Shown: positions 23,501-37,300 of the stretch, in pieces
Numbering within the stretch: position 1 is the stretch's first letter
How the letters are laid out: each line of letters begins with the position of its first letter
NCBI GenBank assembly: GCA_963678705.1
Contig: OY783215.1
Span: 12,877,740-12,941,739, forward strand
Source of the DNA: Panorpa germanica
Lineage: Eukaryota; Arthropoda; Insecta; Mecoptera; Panorpidae
DNA: 64,000 bases
Direction of reading: 5' to 3'
Notes under the pieces: model-generated
Database searches by the model: none
Seen by the model: the letters and a program-made list of their open reading frames with translations, nothing else
What the model was told of the DNA's origin: nothing
Translations under genes and position numbers: made by a program

Positions 23501-26500
23501 TCCAAAATATTGAAGCAAACAAGTTGATGATGTAAGGAAATGTTAAGATTCAGAAAAAGAACACTTGTCCACTTTAAATATTTAGTCATATACCATTAGT
23601 CACTAATTAAACAGACACTTGACATGCAGATACCAAATTAAAGTTACGAAGTGCTGACAACCGAATAATACCAAAATTTATTATTATAACTAATTATATA
23701 AATTAATTAAATAAAATATACGCATTCTATTGTAAACTTCAATAGTTCAGTTATCCTCGTGTTTATTTCTTACAGCAGTCAATCATTAAGCATGACTTAG
23801 CAAAGTCTGATAAAAAAGAAGACTTGTATTAGACGGTTTTGTCAAACAAATAATAAAGTTTAAAAAAATATAAAGAAAAAGTGAAGTAGCTAGAAAAAAC
23901 AGTAAGGTCGCTCTTAAAGTGTAGTTTTTATTCTGATTGTGTAATTAGTTATTACGGCTATTATTAGTGCGAAACTCAATTCATCACGTAGGCGTGAGAT
24001 GAAAATTAACTATTAATTTTGACATTAAGCACTTGATTCTTTTTTAATATTTAATTGGGTTTTATTGAAACTTAAAATTATTCTAAGAATGTTTTAATTT
24101 GTATGTGTGACCTTTTACTACAATTAAGTGTTTATTTTTTAATTTAAAAGGAAACTTTTTTATAAATTAGATGAGTTAATTTGATATTAAATTAGTGTAC
24201 TTATAAAGTAAGATGTTTCTAAATTATTTTAACGAGTTTTGTTGAAATAACAATCCAATTGCGCATAGCTTGTATTTTACTTATATTAATAAGTAAATGA
24301 GGTTATAAAAGGTCAGATGTTATGAAATAAAATGTAGAATCCGTTGCCTGATCACGAGGGGGATCCCAAATCTTAAAAGCAGCTTTCATCCAGGCACAAT
24401 GATTCATCCTCAACAGGATTTATCAAAAGATTTTTGAGAAAACCAATGTTTCTAACTTCCTATGAACCAGTGGCATCTTAACCAAAGAAATACTGGAAAG
24501 ATTCCAGTCTAAGACTGTAAGGAGCATCAAAGATATGGCGTGATAGACCAACAATAAATATATATACTACGATTTCGGTATGAAAATTGTTAAGGAAGAA
24601 AAGTTAAGAAATTCACCCAAATTATCTAGAAGTGAATTTATTGGATAAACGCACATCAGATTTTAATTGATTAAAAAGATAAAGTGTTGAACTTATTAAC
24701 TTATCTCTTATCTAGCTCAATTTCATGTGCTACTATCACCAATGCTAAGGTACTTATTATTCATAAGATTGTACATGGTATAAAACATAGTTCACAAATT
24801 ATAAACTGTACTCAACGTAACCAAATTTGTTGGGGCGATTACATTAGGATTACTGCGTACTGATAATCCGATCTGATCCGTTAATTCTGTTAGAACTACA
24901 TTGACATTCGTCAATCCGGCAAAATCGTTAATAAGCTCCTGCCGTGGTCCCTACAATTCGAGCCGGATTAAAGATATTCTACTGCAATAAGTAAATTGGG
25001 TAGCTCTTCTAAATTAATGCTCCAAAGTAAAAAAGGGACGTGTAAAAGCACGCCTGTTTAACTAATACAATCAGAATTAAGTTAACACAGATATTGTGAA
25101 CATATATGGTGTTTATAGTAAGGTATACGTTAAAAAAAACAATTTAGTGTAGGAAAAAACGTTGTTTAACAATTTGTTGAGGTTAAGGCTTTTAATACCT
25201 GACATATAAAGTACAAGAACCTTTACCACGACAAGTGTCCTTGTCGTTAATAACATCCTTGTTTTTATATTATTGAAAACGAAGACGCATTTGTTATGTT
25301 CCAGTTTTAATCTTATTGTTTTGAATAATAAAAACAAGTTGCAGACTGTGAATGTACGGTGTACTGTCTCATTACTAATAATAAATCACTGATATAGTTA
25401 CAACGACTACAACATACATACAACTCACATAAACTAGTATTATAAATTAAGTAGTTGTTGTTGTTACGATATCCATATCGATATCGTCATGATCAGCATA
25501 CTGCATTCCTTTGGCGAACCACCACCGCGTTTTGTACGAGAGTATCTGTGCATACACTAGTGTTGTATAGACCTAGTGCTATTGTTTTCCCGGGTTGTTA
25601 TATAGGTCAAGTAGTTGTCTTCACAATAAACCACAAGTATTCCTTTCTAGGCCATTTTACCCAGTTTACCCAGAACCCGCACTGTTACACTACTAATGTT
25701 TACTTACTGCGAATCATAGAATTGATTGAGTTTTACTTCAATTGCCAAAGTTGTATTAAGTACAGAATGATATATTCTGAACTTACATACAGAAACTTAT
25801 GTTTGTAAGACTAGTAAGTAATTTGGATTTCATTAGAAATCATATTTATTAATATCTATGAGTTCTTGCCATTTTAAAAGTGTGGTCACAATTCAGTCAT
25901 TCAGTCGAACTGTTACAGCTATTGAACCATTGACTTTACAAGTGATCTCAAGTGTCTTATAAGTCTAAAGTTTTATCTCCAAGAAAATTTAAGTTATATA
26001 AGTGATAAAAACTTCGATGGACTTTTCAAACTTCTATCCCGCTATTTCATCTAAAAGAATTCTTAAAAATTAGATAACCTTATAACCTTAGATAAACCTT
26101 GAATACACGTAACTATTTGAACAGGTCCTGCATCTGGTCTAGTCTCAATGCAGTTTGAGCAGAATAGAATTTTAGAAATAAAGTGTAGTAAAGTGCCTAA
26201 AATATTGAAACCCGGCTGAGTTAGACTATATAAATATTACTGACGTGGGCTAACTTTGTCTTCTGTTCTTACGGTTGGTATTTTTTTGCACTGAAATTCC
26301 CGCTGGATTGCGCTGTACCACTTCATCGTCACACAGCCAGCTACTTTCTCTAAGTCTGCGGACGCAAGATCTTCAAGGATGCATACAAACACAAGATGAA
26401 GAGTGATGTCAATAAGCACTTCATTTTTTTTCTTTTAATTATTTATATTGTTCGTTTTTATAAAATATTGTTCGTTTCTGTTGCATAATAAATTGTTAAT

Positions 26501-27759
26501 TGTGTAATACCGTTATTAGAATTCTTGGTAAAACACGTATAAAGTGAATAACTTATTACAGATTGCTTAATTCTGCCTTTGGGTGATAAGTTGACAAATT
26601 ATGTGTTTTCCTTTGTTGTGTTAAATAAATAAAATACATCATCAATCACCAAGCACGATTATTATAGTTATTATCGTTAATATGATTGTTGAAAGATTGC
26701 ATCTGCAATTTGATCTATATTGTATAAAAGTGCACCTCCATCACCATTTTTTCGCTATTCCCCTTTTCTACTTCTTTTCGTTTTTTCTCCTTTTTTTTCG
26801 TAGTCTTTCATTCTCCAATTCCTCTTTGTCATTATTTTTTACGTCGTCCTTATTTTCTTCTTCATCTTCCTCTTCCTTTTCATCATCACTTGGTTGAGGG
26901 TAATATAAGTGTTTTTAATTTACTTAAAAAATTTGAAATCTTTTCACCAGATAGGAAGCGAAACAGTAATAATTAAAGTACGTATACATAACATGCAGGA
27001 CCTAATATTTAAGCAACTGTGTATCAGTATGACCAGCGTGATATAAATTAGTAACTGTTTTTACATATGTTCTTATTAATATGATATACTTAGTGAAGTT
27101 TGAGAACTTTCTATTTGACATTACGAATAAGTTGACAGCTCGTCAACCTGTAACTAGCCAAACCAGTCAAATTACGTTTTACGTAAGTCTCCAATGGCAC
27201 AAATAGTGAAAGAATAGGTAAGAATTTGTTAGTTTTCTTTTATAATTCAGTTCTACCTCTAATTAAACGTAATAAAAAAGGTCTTTACCTTTAACACGCA
27301 ACTTAATATAAAAGGAGAAAGAAATATGTTTCACCAAAAGAAGAATTGTATCTCAACGTCACTCTAAAACTATAACTCTGCCCAGTTTTGCATACTTCTT
27401 GTTCTCAACACACTTGTGTAAAAGTATCTTAAAACAATTGTACTACGCAGATACAAGACATATTTTCAATCCTATTGTATCACGAGAACAACATATCTTT
27501 ATAATCTGATTTTATTTAATTTAGTTATTAAATTAAATATTATTAGGTTTAACTTAAGTAAAATAGTGTAAGAATGTAAAATAACATCCATGTTTTGTGT
27601 TTTGGAGAACAATATATTTTTATAAATAATTATAAACATTTTACAAATAAATGAAGCAAACTTTTACCAAAAACATTAATTGAATACAACAAGGCTTATT
27701 GAATAATAAATAATAAAAAAACAATTAAATAACCTTGTTATATCATCCTCACCCAAATA
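20501..27759. other. AT-rich non-coding DNA with low-complexity patches
   Basis: No exon could be supported. About 22720-22960 is dominated by TGTATG/CATGTA words and is open on both strands for that reason, a degenerate TATG-like simple repeat. About 26740-26890 on the + strand is a pyrimidine tract (mostly T and C) that translates to Phe/Ser runs and should not be read as a gene. The minus-strand frame at 26237-26419 is somewhat GC-richer (contains KVAGCVTMKWYSAIQREFQC), but no splice partners or family were recognised. The 117-codon + frame at 25455-25808 has no supporting features. Confidence 0.4.
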
Positions 27760-27885
27760 TTACGTGGATTTCAACATCACCAATAACACAAAGCCCAAAA
27801 TGATAAAAGTCATAATAACAAATATATATATTCCCCTTCCATATTCAAAAAATAAAGTTTTATAAACGACTGGTATAGGAATCAT
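27760..27885 (-). CDS. Candidate small ORF, tail-anchored membrane peptide (41 aa)
   Basis: A minus-strand ATG at 27885 opens a 41-codon frame: MIPIPVVYKTLFFEYGRG followed by a 20-residue hydrophobic segment (IYIFVIMTFIILGFVLLVML) and KST. That is the layout of a single-pass tail-anchored micropeptide. About 106 bp upstream on the same strand is a consensus donor (GCAG/GTAAGT at 27993/27992). The acceptor would be ACAAG at 27888-27887, which is weak. AT-rich DNA easily yields hydrophobic runs by chance, and I recognise no family. Confidence 0.25.
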   Translation of the reverse strand: MIPIPVVYKTLFFEYGRGIYIFVIMTFIILGFVLLVMLKST

Positions 27886-27992
27886 TCTTGTACTTATACA
27901 ACAAATATTATGAAGCGAATAGCAACAAAAGAATGTTGTCAAAGTCAAATAATCAACATATAACAGTTGAATCAAAAAAACAAAATACTTAC

Positions 27993-28309
27993 CTGCATCA
28001 AAGTATTATTAGTGTTCGTTGTTCATTCACGCATAGGCTGCCTTTCAAGTAGGTAGCCGTTGCTGCAGCATTCGTAGCAAGTCTAGAATCACGTCGTTTG
28101 TTCCGTTCCGTTACTGCAACAGTCAGACAAACGCGGGCTGTCGTAACGTCACCTGCCGACCTCTCAACGAAGATCGTCGTCAATTCGTTAAACGAAAAAC
28201 GAAAGTGTAAATCAAACAGTGAAAGAAAAGTGAAGCCAACATAGAGAGAGAGATTTATGAATTAGTATTTGTGTTTTTTTAAGTGTGGATTATAGTTTTT
28301 GTTGTTAAG
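27993..28309. promoter_or_regulatory. Lectin promoter and 5' UTR, possibly bidirectional
   Basis: A GC-richer stretch (about 28020-28190) directly upstream of the lectin start codon at 28310. The lectin transcript probably begins near the ACAGTCAGAC at about 28118, an initiator-like context, and its 5' UTR would include GTAACGTCACC, a CRE-like half site. On the minus strand the block ends at 27993 with a consensus splice donor (GATGCAG/GTAAGTA), so the same island may also give rise to a divergent non-coding or short first exon. Start sites are inferred, not visible. Confidence 0.4.
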
Positions 28310-28394
28310 ATGCGTTTTTTGATATTATTTGTGCTGTTTTGTGCAGTTTTTACTGATTGTTTAAGCATTAATGTACCATTTAAAGGAACAACAG
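28310..28394 (+). CDS. C-type lectin exon 1 (signal peptide)
   Basis: The ATG at 28310 opens a hydrophobic signal sequence and a few mature residues (INVPFKGTT). The donor ACAG/GTTTGT leaves phase 1, which joins to GAC at exon 2. An upstream in-frame alternative is not needed because the signal peptide is complete from this Met. Confidence 0.88.
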
Positions 28395-31300
28395 GTTTGT
28401 GCTAATTTTTAGTTATTAGTTTTACATAATTATTCATGTTGGCAATTATATGGTTTTAATATGCAAATTATTTGTGTATATTTAATGAGAAGATTAATTA
28501 TACTCTCAACATAGTCACATAAAATATGTTTTATTAATTAATTATTATATATTTATACGCGATTTTTTCGCTGTCATATTCCGGGTTTGAGTGCGAAAAT
28601 TATCGAAAAGTTGGTATTTTATATTTTTGGATTCAATGAAATACTGTATCTTTTTTAATTTTTTACATTGATCGTTAGCTAAAACGTATTTAATTAATTA
28701 TGTGCCAAACATAACCAAACATTTCTAAGGTTGCTAATAGTTTATATGTTTAAATCTTCGACACCATACCAACGGCTAAAATTGGCGGATTGTGTTCTGT
28801 GATATTAAGGATCGTCTGTTGACATTTCGTTAATTTACAGTATTTATATTTTTGTTTTTACACTTCTTTTATAATTGTTATTGTAGTTCTTTCTTTTAAG
28901 TCTTTTTAGTTAACGGTTGGTTGTCCAACACTTGGACTAGCAGTGAAGCGATATATTAATAGCTAAAGTGCGCATATTTAACATGCAGACGGCCTACAAA
29001 GTATAATTCATAGTAGCATAAATTGTTAGGGAATAAATTAGGAAAGTCTTGATTCTTTTTTTAGATAGTTTGGCCATTTAGTAAAAAGGATATAAAGGTT
29101 AAAACTAATTAGAATGCGAATACATACGTTAATATACTACAGTGGGCAGCGTTGCCATCTTTCTCAACCGGTTGATTGTATTTGGTCTGTATATGTATAT
29201 AAAACCTTTCATGTATTAAGTACAATCTCCAATAAAAACTAAATTTTATAGTTTTACTATAAATATTATAAATGAATTTCTATCTTTAATTATGGAAATA
29301 TTATTGATAATTCCAACGTTCAGTATATTCGTAAATAATTATATAATAATAAAATTCTAAATATAGTAGGTAATTCGCACCTTTTAATATCATATGTCAC
29401 TATTCAACTTTCAATTTTTATTATACAAAATTACATACACACTTTCATGCCTAATAATATCTCCATCTCTGTCTCTCTTACTCTTTCATTAATATGTACA
29501 TTTCATTTATTAGATATGTTAGTAACGAAAATAATATTTTTGATGAATTATTAATATTAGTATGTAAGTACACTACTAATTATATTAATGTATTGTATTA
29601 TTTCCTTGATTAAATTTTAAATTACCATTTTTAATTCCATTAAAATTAAAATTCGTATTTAAGAAAACCGGTGTCGTTTTTATACAACCTGTAGATTATA
29701 TAGAACTTGTTCATATTTTTGGAAATAAAAAAGTAATAGCTGTTCATTATGTTCAATTAATTACTTTAGGAATTAATTATTTATGCATATACATAATCAT
29801 GAAATTATTAAGCAGTGGTGTATCTTACATATGTGAGGCCACGACACCACAAAATCTGCTTACATAGTAGGAGGTCATCGGCATATGAAATAGGTCAACG
29901 TTAAATAAATTAAATGTAAAAAAAACAATTAATTACTTAACGAATCTAAAAACGACTGTGAATTTATTAAAAAAAAGATTCACAGATATTTAAGCCATCC
30001 GTTCATGTCATGATAAAATGTGCGAAACACTCAAGTCATCCTCACAAATATCTGCAAGGAATATACTGCACTGTATCGTCAGGACGGTGCATCTGTATCA
30101 TTTTCCACTGTCACCTTTTCTTCTTCAATTAACTAATAGATATAAAGACACCATTGACGCTGCTCACGCTACCTACGAATATGCATGCATCCCACTGTAG
30201 TTAGGAATTATGCAACACTGACTTATTGCATTATGAATATTCACGTATGAAATACACGCAGTGGCGTATTAATAAATATTAAAATAGAAGCTTCCTCTTA
30301 TGATAAAGTATACTAATGCGACTACACCTTAAGGAAATAATCGAATATCGCAAAAAACGATTGTAGTGTGAGAGGAAGGCCCTTAACACCTTATATTAGA
30401 GTACTTATTGCATTGCTGATAATTTTATAGAGTAGAACGTTAATTTAGTCGAAGAAACGAAAGGAAAAATAGAGAAATAACATATTATCATAATAAAATT
30501 TAAAGAGATCAAAGATTTAATGCTTTTAGCTATTAAACGAGAAGAAATGTTATGATTACAAATAACTTGCATTGAATGTAAATCCAATTCAGTGATTTCT
30601 CAACAAATAAAGTATTTTGAAATGAATAAAATAGATCAATAAATACGACTGCTCCGTTGAAGGTTTCTTATAGTAAAAGCAAAATAAATGAATATACGAC
30701 TTCATATATTTTTATTATCGATTTACAAATTGCTTTCAATTTATATTTTACGTTTCGATATTTTAAACCACTTTATTTAATAGTGCTATTTGTTATATAC
30801 TCATGCAAAGAATATTGTTGCTAAATTTAGCAATTTATTACCTCATTTATTGAATTAATTAAAATAACAATATAACATGTTTTGTTGGTAATTTTAATTG
30901 CTAATTTTAATATTTAAAAGCGAGAGTTTTTTTTCGATATTTTTTATATGAAATATATTTACATATATAGATGGCACAGTAGCCAGAAAGGTTAAGGCAT
31001 TAACGGCATGTTGATATGCTATCTTGTTGTAAACTCGAACTAGCGTTTCAAGGTTCACAAAGTGTAATGAGATCGATAGGAGGACTGCATCACATTTAAT
31101 CCAAAATTCTGAAAAGGAAAACAATTCAAATCCAAAATTAAAAGTTCTAAACAACAGCTGAGTAATATGACTAACAATCTACTACAATGTTGGCAGTATT
31201 TATGATGTCGAGGCCTAATTTTCGATAAAAAATATGTTTAAATAAAAACCACTTCTTCAATAAAATGTTACAAGTAAACAAAGTCCATTTATTTACCCAA

Positions 31301-34300
31301 CAGAAACAAACTAATCCGTTATTTTGAGTTAACTGTTTTTCTAGTAGAACCGTGTAATTAAACACACCTTAATTTATAAATATTCCTGTTATTAACAATA
31401 AAAAAACTGATTGATGCTCTAGCAAAGAATATATTTTATACTTGTTTAGCAAACATGTATTCCAAATAAGAAAACGTATAGATATGCGACAGACTGCTGT
31501 GTTTTATTATAAAAAAAAAGCGCTCTATTTTCTGTGTTTGATTGTTATCAAACATATTAACATAATCACAAAAACTTATTGGCAGTTGTGTAACCTACAG
31601 ATATGATAAAACGAGCTTCTCTCTGATAGGATTCTGCATCGAAAACAGACCGATTTGAAATAGATGTAATTTTAAATAACCTAAAATAAAACGTACAACA
31701 GCTGATCTTCTCAATCTGATAACACGCTAATCTGTTGTATTAAAGACATCCACAGATCTGCATTACCCTTAAAAAAGAGATAAGGAAAGGAAAAGCACTA
31801 CGAGTCACCACAAAAGACAATGGGCTTGTGTCCTACGTCTTAATTTCTATAAAAGTGTACTATATATTGATAAAGTGGGTTACTAGAACCTCAAATGTTC
31901 AATTATTTTTTAATAACTCCTTATATGTTAAGAGATATTAACAATTAAAAAAGTCATTTTGTCTCTTTAATTATTAAAGGGATTCAACGTTGTAGACATT
32001 CCAAGTGCATGTGACATCACAATCCTTGTGTAAGGTTACCAACCTTACAGTTCATAAATCTCTGCTATATGTATTTATATATCAAAATATCAAATATTAT
32101 TTACATGTATTTCAAGGAACAATAAAATTTCAATATTATGTCTGCCTTAGCAGGGTTAAATAAAATAAAAACTTATTATTCTTTGACTTGACTTGATTAT
32201 TTGACTACCAGCTACAGAACATTACCACAGCACTGACCTACTCAACAAATAACTGACGTTAAAATGCATTTCATGTCATACAAATATGGCTGACCATTTC
32301 TAGCGCTAAAACTACAATTCAATCTTTTAATTGCTATATCTCCGTCAATATTTAGATATTTAATAAAATAGACACGCCAATACACATTTATTAACATCAA
32401 TTTCAATCAACAATTGAAAAATCGACCACTAAAAAATGAGGACACAAGCCAATTCACTGGCGAATATATAAGCATAATAACATTGACTATTTTTATGTGT
32501 AAAATTTATGTTTTACTTGGTAAAATTATTAAGAAATCGTGATGCACAATCAAATAGATACGAAATATTTCGCAGTACATAACTAAAAGTTAATTTCAAT
32601 AATTAGCAAGAAATTAAAAGTATCGAACAGAACAACTTTCTCATTTTGGGCGTTGAAGTATTAATTTTTAATTAACAAAATAATAAAAGTTATATTTTAC
32701 AATTCAACTTAAAATGCATGGGTAATTTTATATTTTACTTAATAGTTTTTTAATTGATATATTTATTTAAAAGTTAAACAAAATAAAAATATTAAATTAA
32801 ACGTGTTGTAGTTTGGAACGAGATGTTTGTATTCCATATTACGCAGCGATGTAGTTCACATATACCGTCGTTTTGACATTGCTATCAACCACAAAACATA
32901 AATACATCTAACAATACTTAATCTAAAAAGGTTTCAATTTTAATCCTTAAAAAGATGTTCTTAAGATTTCAATAACTCAAAGAAACTAACTAAGAAAAGA
33001 CACTCAACTCATTTGAATAAAATCAAATTTATTCCAAATCTCGGAATCCTTCAAGTGACCTCTGCTGCTTCATAGAAACTGCACTTAGCACGGTTCTACT
33101 ACAAAAAAAAAACACTTTTGCATGAAATATTCATTACTAGTTATAGTTATGTTAGTTAATATGTCAAGGTCACGGGGAAGATGAGTCCAAGACTTGACAA
33201 GGTGCTCTTACTTTTCTAATAATAAAATGCATAAAGCTAGTGATCACGTTAAACGGCCGTGGTCACTTGTTAGACAAATGGAAAGTTTAATTGTTTATAA
33301 CACAAGTTTTTTGCTTGAGTTAGTTGTATACGTATATTCTTTTAAATTTGATGTTTCTACGATATAATATACTAACCCGCTAGGAATAATTACTTGTCAC
33401 GTAGAAATGTTATTTAATATACAATGTTTTGTGATCTATATTCAGATGCAGAAGGTCCCAATCAGACATTGCCCTATTAAGACTCGCCTAATTAGGTACA
33501 TTGCTTAAAAACTTCTTATCAGAACGTGAGACATGTCTGAACCCTGTTCAACTTGTTACATCTACATCAAAATATTACTCGGAATATACCAGTAAACATT
33601 TTGGAGTCACTTTGACATCATATTGAAAATGCGTATAATTTTTTTTGTCATGCAACAATTCAATTTGATTCCATCCGTTCAAAGAAATGTCAGTGTTATG
33701 AATTACAAATGGCAAAATTACTACCGTACCAGTATTGAATGAAGTTGCAATTAAACCATTAAAGTGTAACAGAGACAAATATATGTTGTTCATATTTCTG
33801 TGATATTCTGGTGAAATTAATATGAAATTTTGCAAATTCAATTTTATCTCGATTAAATAAATATTTTCAAATATAAAAGAGACAACAAATATATATAAAA
33901 TAGTGACAAATTTATAATAGATAGACCCAAATTTGATATTTTGAAAACTTCACAGTGGCCGAGCATGTTACACTTGACGAAAAACTTCGGAATCGATCGA
34001 CGGATCATTGCCATCATTTTTTAGGTTAGTTTTGGCTCAAAGTTTAATTTATTACGTGATTAAATAATCATAAACTTATTAGACAGTGGTGTAATTCTCA
34101 TATATAAGATCATGACGTCATAAAGAAAACTGCCAACATGGTAGGAGCTCGTCGATGGACTCAGCATCGGAATTAAGTTGACGTTAAATAAATTAAATAA
34201 AGAAATGTTATATTTTTATATAAAAAATTGAAAACCATTGATATTTACAAGTATATTACGATTTATCGTTATCATTATTTGCATTTGCTTAACATAAGAC

Positions 34301-37300
34301 ATTGAGAAATAATATATTAGTTATTCAATTGCTCAACATCTTTACCAATATGTCCTCATCCAGTACGGTTTCATTTACTTGGGTTCGCTGTTTGTGCCAT
34401 CAGTGCAGTCTCCATATAACAAGTACCTGTTATACCTGTCTCACTCTATCATTTGCATATGTCGCAATGTTCACACGATTGTCAATACATAATTCACACG
34501 TGTCTGATGTAAAGCTTTATAAACAACACGTGTTTATCAGCGAGGGGGTTGCCAAGCCTTGACCACGGCCTTGTCAATATGTTGATTTAATTATACATAA
34601 ATTATTAATTTATACAATATTTTATTTATATATTATTGTATTTTATGAAATAAGTTTACTTATTTTTGGATGAGAAAATGTCACGTAAATAAAATGAGTC
34701 GACACATTTGAACAATGTTTTGTAAATTATATTTTTGAGCATTGGACATTAATAGATTCGAAATTAGAACGAATCGTATAAGAATCATATCAGAATCGTA
34801 TGAGATTCGTACAAGATTTAGAAAAATTGTTTGTAGGGTTTACTGCTAGTTTAGGGGTACAGCGAAACACCGTTACAGAATGTAATCTTTGGACAATTTT
34901 TGTTAAGAACTAAAAACGATAATCACTCGGACAAGTAGAATTGTGATTCAAATGTAGAAATCATGACTGGATAAAATTCAATGGTAAATTAACAAGAAAA
35001 GTAACTCAACCATCTTGAAATAGGGTATATCCAACATTAATTCACTCTGTTTCGCAGTTTTTTGTCATTAATTTATTTAAAATAAAGGTGATTAAACTTC
35101 CATCGTTTGTAATTAACATGTTATCAACATACACATACACATATGCATCCCGCTCCAATACTTTCTTTTCTAATTATTTACTTTAATAATTTGTAAAATT
35201 AGTCATTGTAAATAATAGAGAAAAGTTTTGATTAGCAAACAAGGTTCTAATTTGATTAGCATAAATTAGGTAAAATCAGGTGGGCCATGTTTAATTATAT
35301 CTTATTCTTCATATTGATTCTTAAAACACAGTAAATGCAACATATGAATATTTCGTTGCTTAAGCTTTAACTTAAGTACTTTTATGATTTATTAACGGCC
35401 TGTGGTATAATATAGTATAGTAATTTGAAATTAATTTCAAAATGTTCACCGTAAAGAAATATGGCTCCAATGAGGACAAGAAGGCTTAGAAATGTTAGAG
35501 AAGCGTTGTAGTTAATATAGAATAAGGCTATGACGATGAATAAAGTCGAATTTTGTCTAAAAGTTATTGTTTTGTTAAGTCATCCTACGAACTATTGAGT
35601 GATTTAGTATATCCTCATTTTCTACATATTTGGTATATTATATTATTATTTAAGAAAAGATAATTTGAGATATGCTGGAATATTTTCGCGTGGGAAGTTA
35701 TTATTATTTTATTTTAATATGTTTGCCATTATTGTCTTCCTGCTACTCTTGTTCCTGTTTCTACTCTGCCATTGCTTTTCTTCCTCGCTCCTTCTATCTA
35801 TCTCCACCAGCCACCTCTTTCCTTCACTGCCTCCCTTTAATAACTGCACAATATTCTTTTCACTTTTTACCCTTTTCCCACATGAATACTTAATGTGCTC
35901 CAGCATTTCTATCTCTCCTCAGCACACCTTGCACATTCTGTTCCTCTCTATTTTCCCAGTATCTGCTGCCTTTCATTATATTTGCTATTATTACAATTTT
36001 TACATTCTTTCCTGCTGCTGTATCTCTCTGTCTCTGCTCCTTGGCTCCTTTTCCACACTTGTGCTTTCTTCTCTTCTTCACTCTGCCGGCTTTCGCGTAA
36101 GACTAGGTATTACGATTTGGTACGTATGGTTTTCACGTGGAAGCTAAAAAAAACAAAAAAGGAAATTAATTTTTAACCTTATTGAAACTTACTTTACTTT
36201 CCATCGAAAGGGCGAGTGCTATGTATTTCTGGGTTCATTTAAATTACAATCTAGGTTTATTTAAAACTTTTTCCCACTTCTGAAATGTTTAATTTAAGTG
36301 CTGCTCTATTTTAAAGTTACAAAATAAACGTAGGTACCTATAACACACTATAAGCGCTAGATAAAGTTAAAGCAGCTAATAAAGAATCCCCATTAATGTC
36401 TTACAAGACGAAATTAGTTATAAAATGTTGCAATACCGGGGACAGGTTATGACGCAAGTTGCTCTTATGCGTTCATGACATTGGGAAGAACAAATTTTTG
36501 AGGATAACTCTAACAATTTACGATCTTATTTCAGACTGCCCGAACTGTGTGGACGAGACCAGCAATTTGACGCCCAACAGATGGACCATGCCATTGTTAA
36601 AACTGGGAGAGAAGCGGTACTACTTGGGGATATTTTTCAAGGTAAATACAGACTCACTCACAAAGATGTGGTCACGTTTATTTCATTTTTTGAAGTTATT
36701 TATGAATCAGATTTATTAATAATGCTTTGAGTATCCGGATTGTGTCTTCAATTTTTTTATTCGGACTGTATGAAGGTCAGTTATCGTTCGATAATCGATG
36801 ATCTTCTATCCCACACTTGAAACTTTGTTAATTAGGCAATAAAGATAGATTTATTTATTATTTGCGTTGATTTTGTTTCAATATGTGGGTTGATGCGAAA
36901 AATAGGTGTTCAATGTTTTGAACAAGCTTTGCAATATAATTTAAATTGCTATTGTCAATTTAGTAAAACTTAGCACAACAACGGTTTAAGCCAAGTTGAC
37001 ATTAACTTAATTTATCCCCTAGATATCTCGCAAGTTGAATTAACTTAGTTTCATACTGTCTACAGATTCTTAAGGAGCCGTAAGAAACTAAGGAATTTAA
37101 TAAAAAAATACGATATGCGAAACAGGAAGTAAAAACATCCTATCCACAAAGCAATGCACTTACACTTTTGAATTTTTTTGATTTGATTTGTCTGTTCCAT
37201 TTTGGATTTGGATCGTCAGTTCAAAAGTTTTTTTTTAATGTTAACTGCATTCCTTAGTGAAGTACGAGGTTTTTTGTTTTGTTGGTAACTTTAAAACACT

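Noticed and set aside
25455..25808. 117-codon + frame
   Set aside because: No domain, no promoter or splice context, ordinary intergenic composition and no conserved partner.
26682..26897. 71-codon frame ending in Ser/Phe runs
   Set aside because: Low-complexity pyrimidine tract; the translation is a composition artefact.
35665..36147. 160-codon + strand open frame rich in Leu, Phe and Ser
   Set aside because: It is the antisense of a degenerate LINE tail in a pyrimidine-rich block; the minus strand explains the sequence better.
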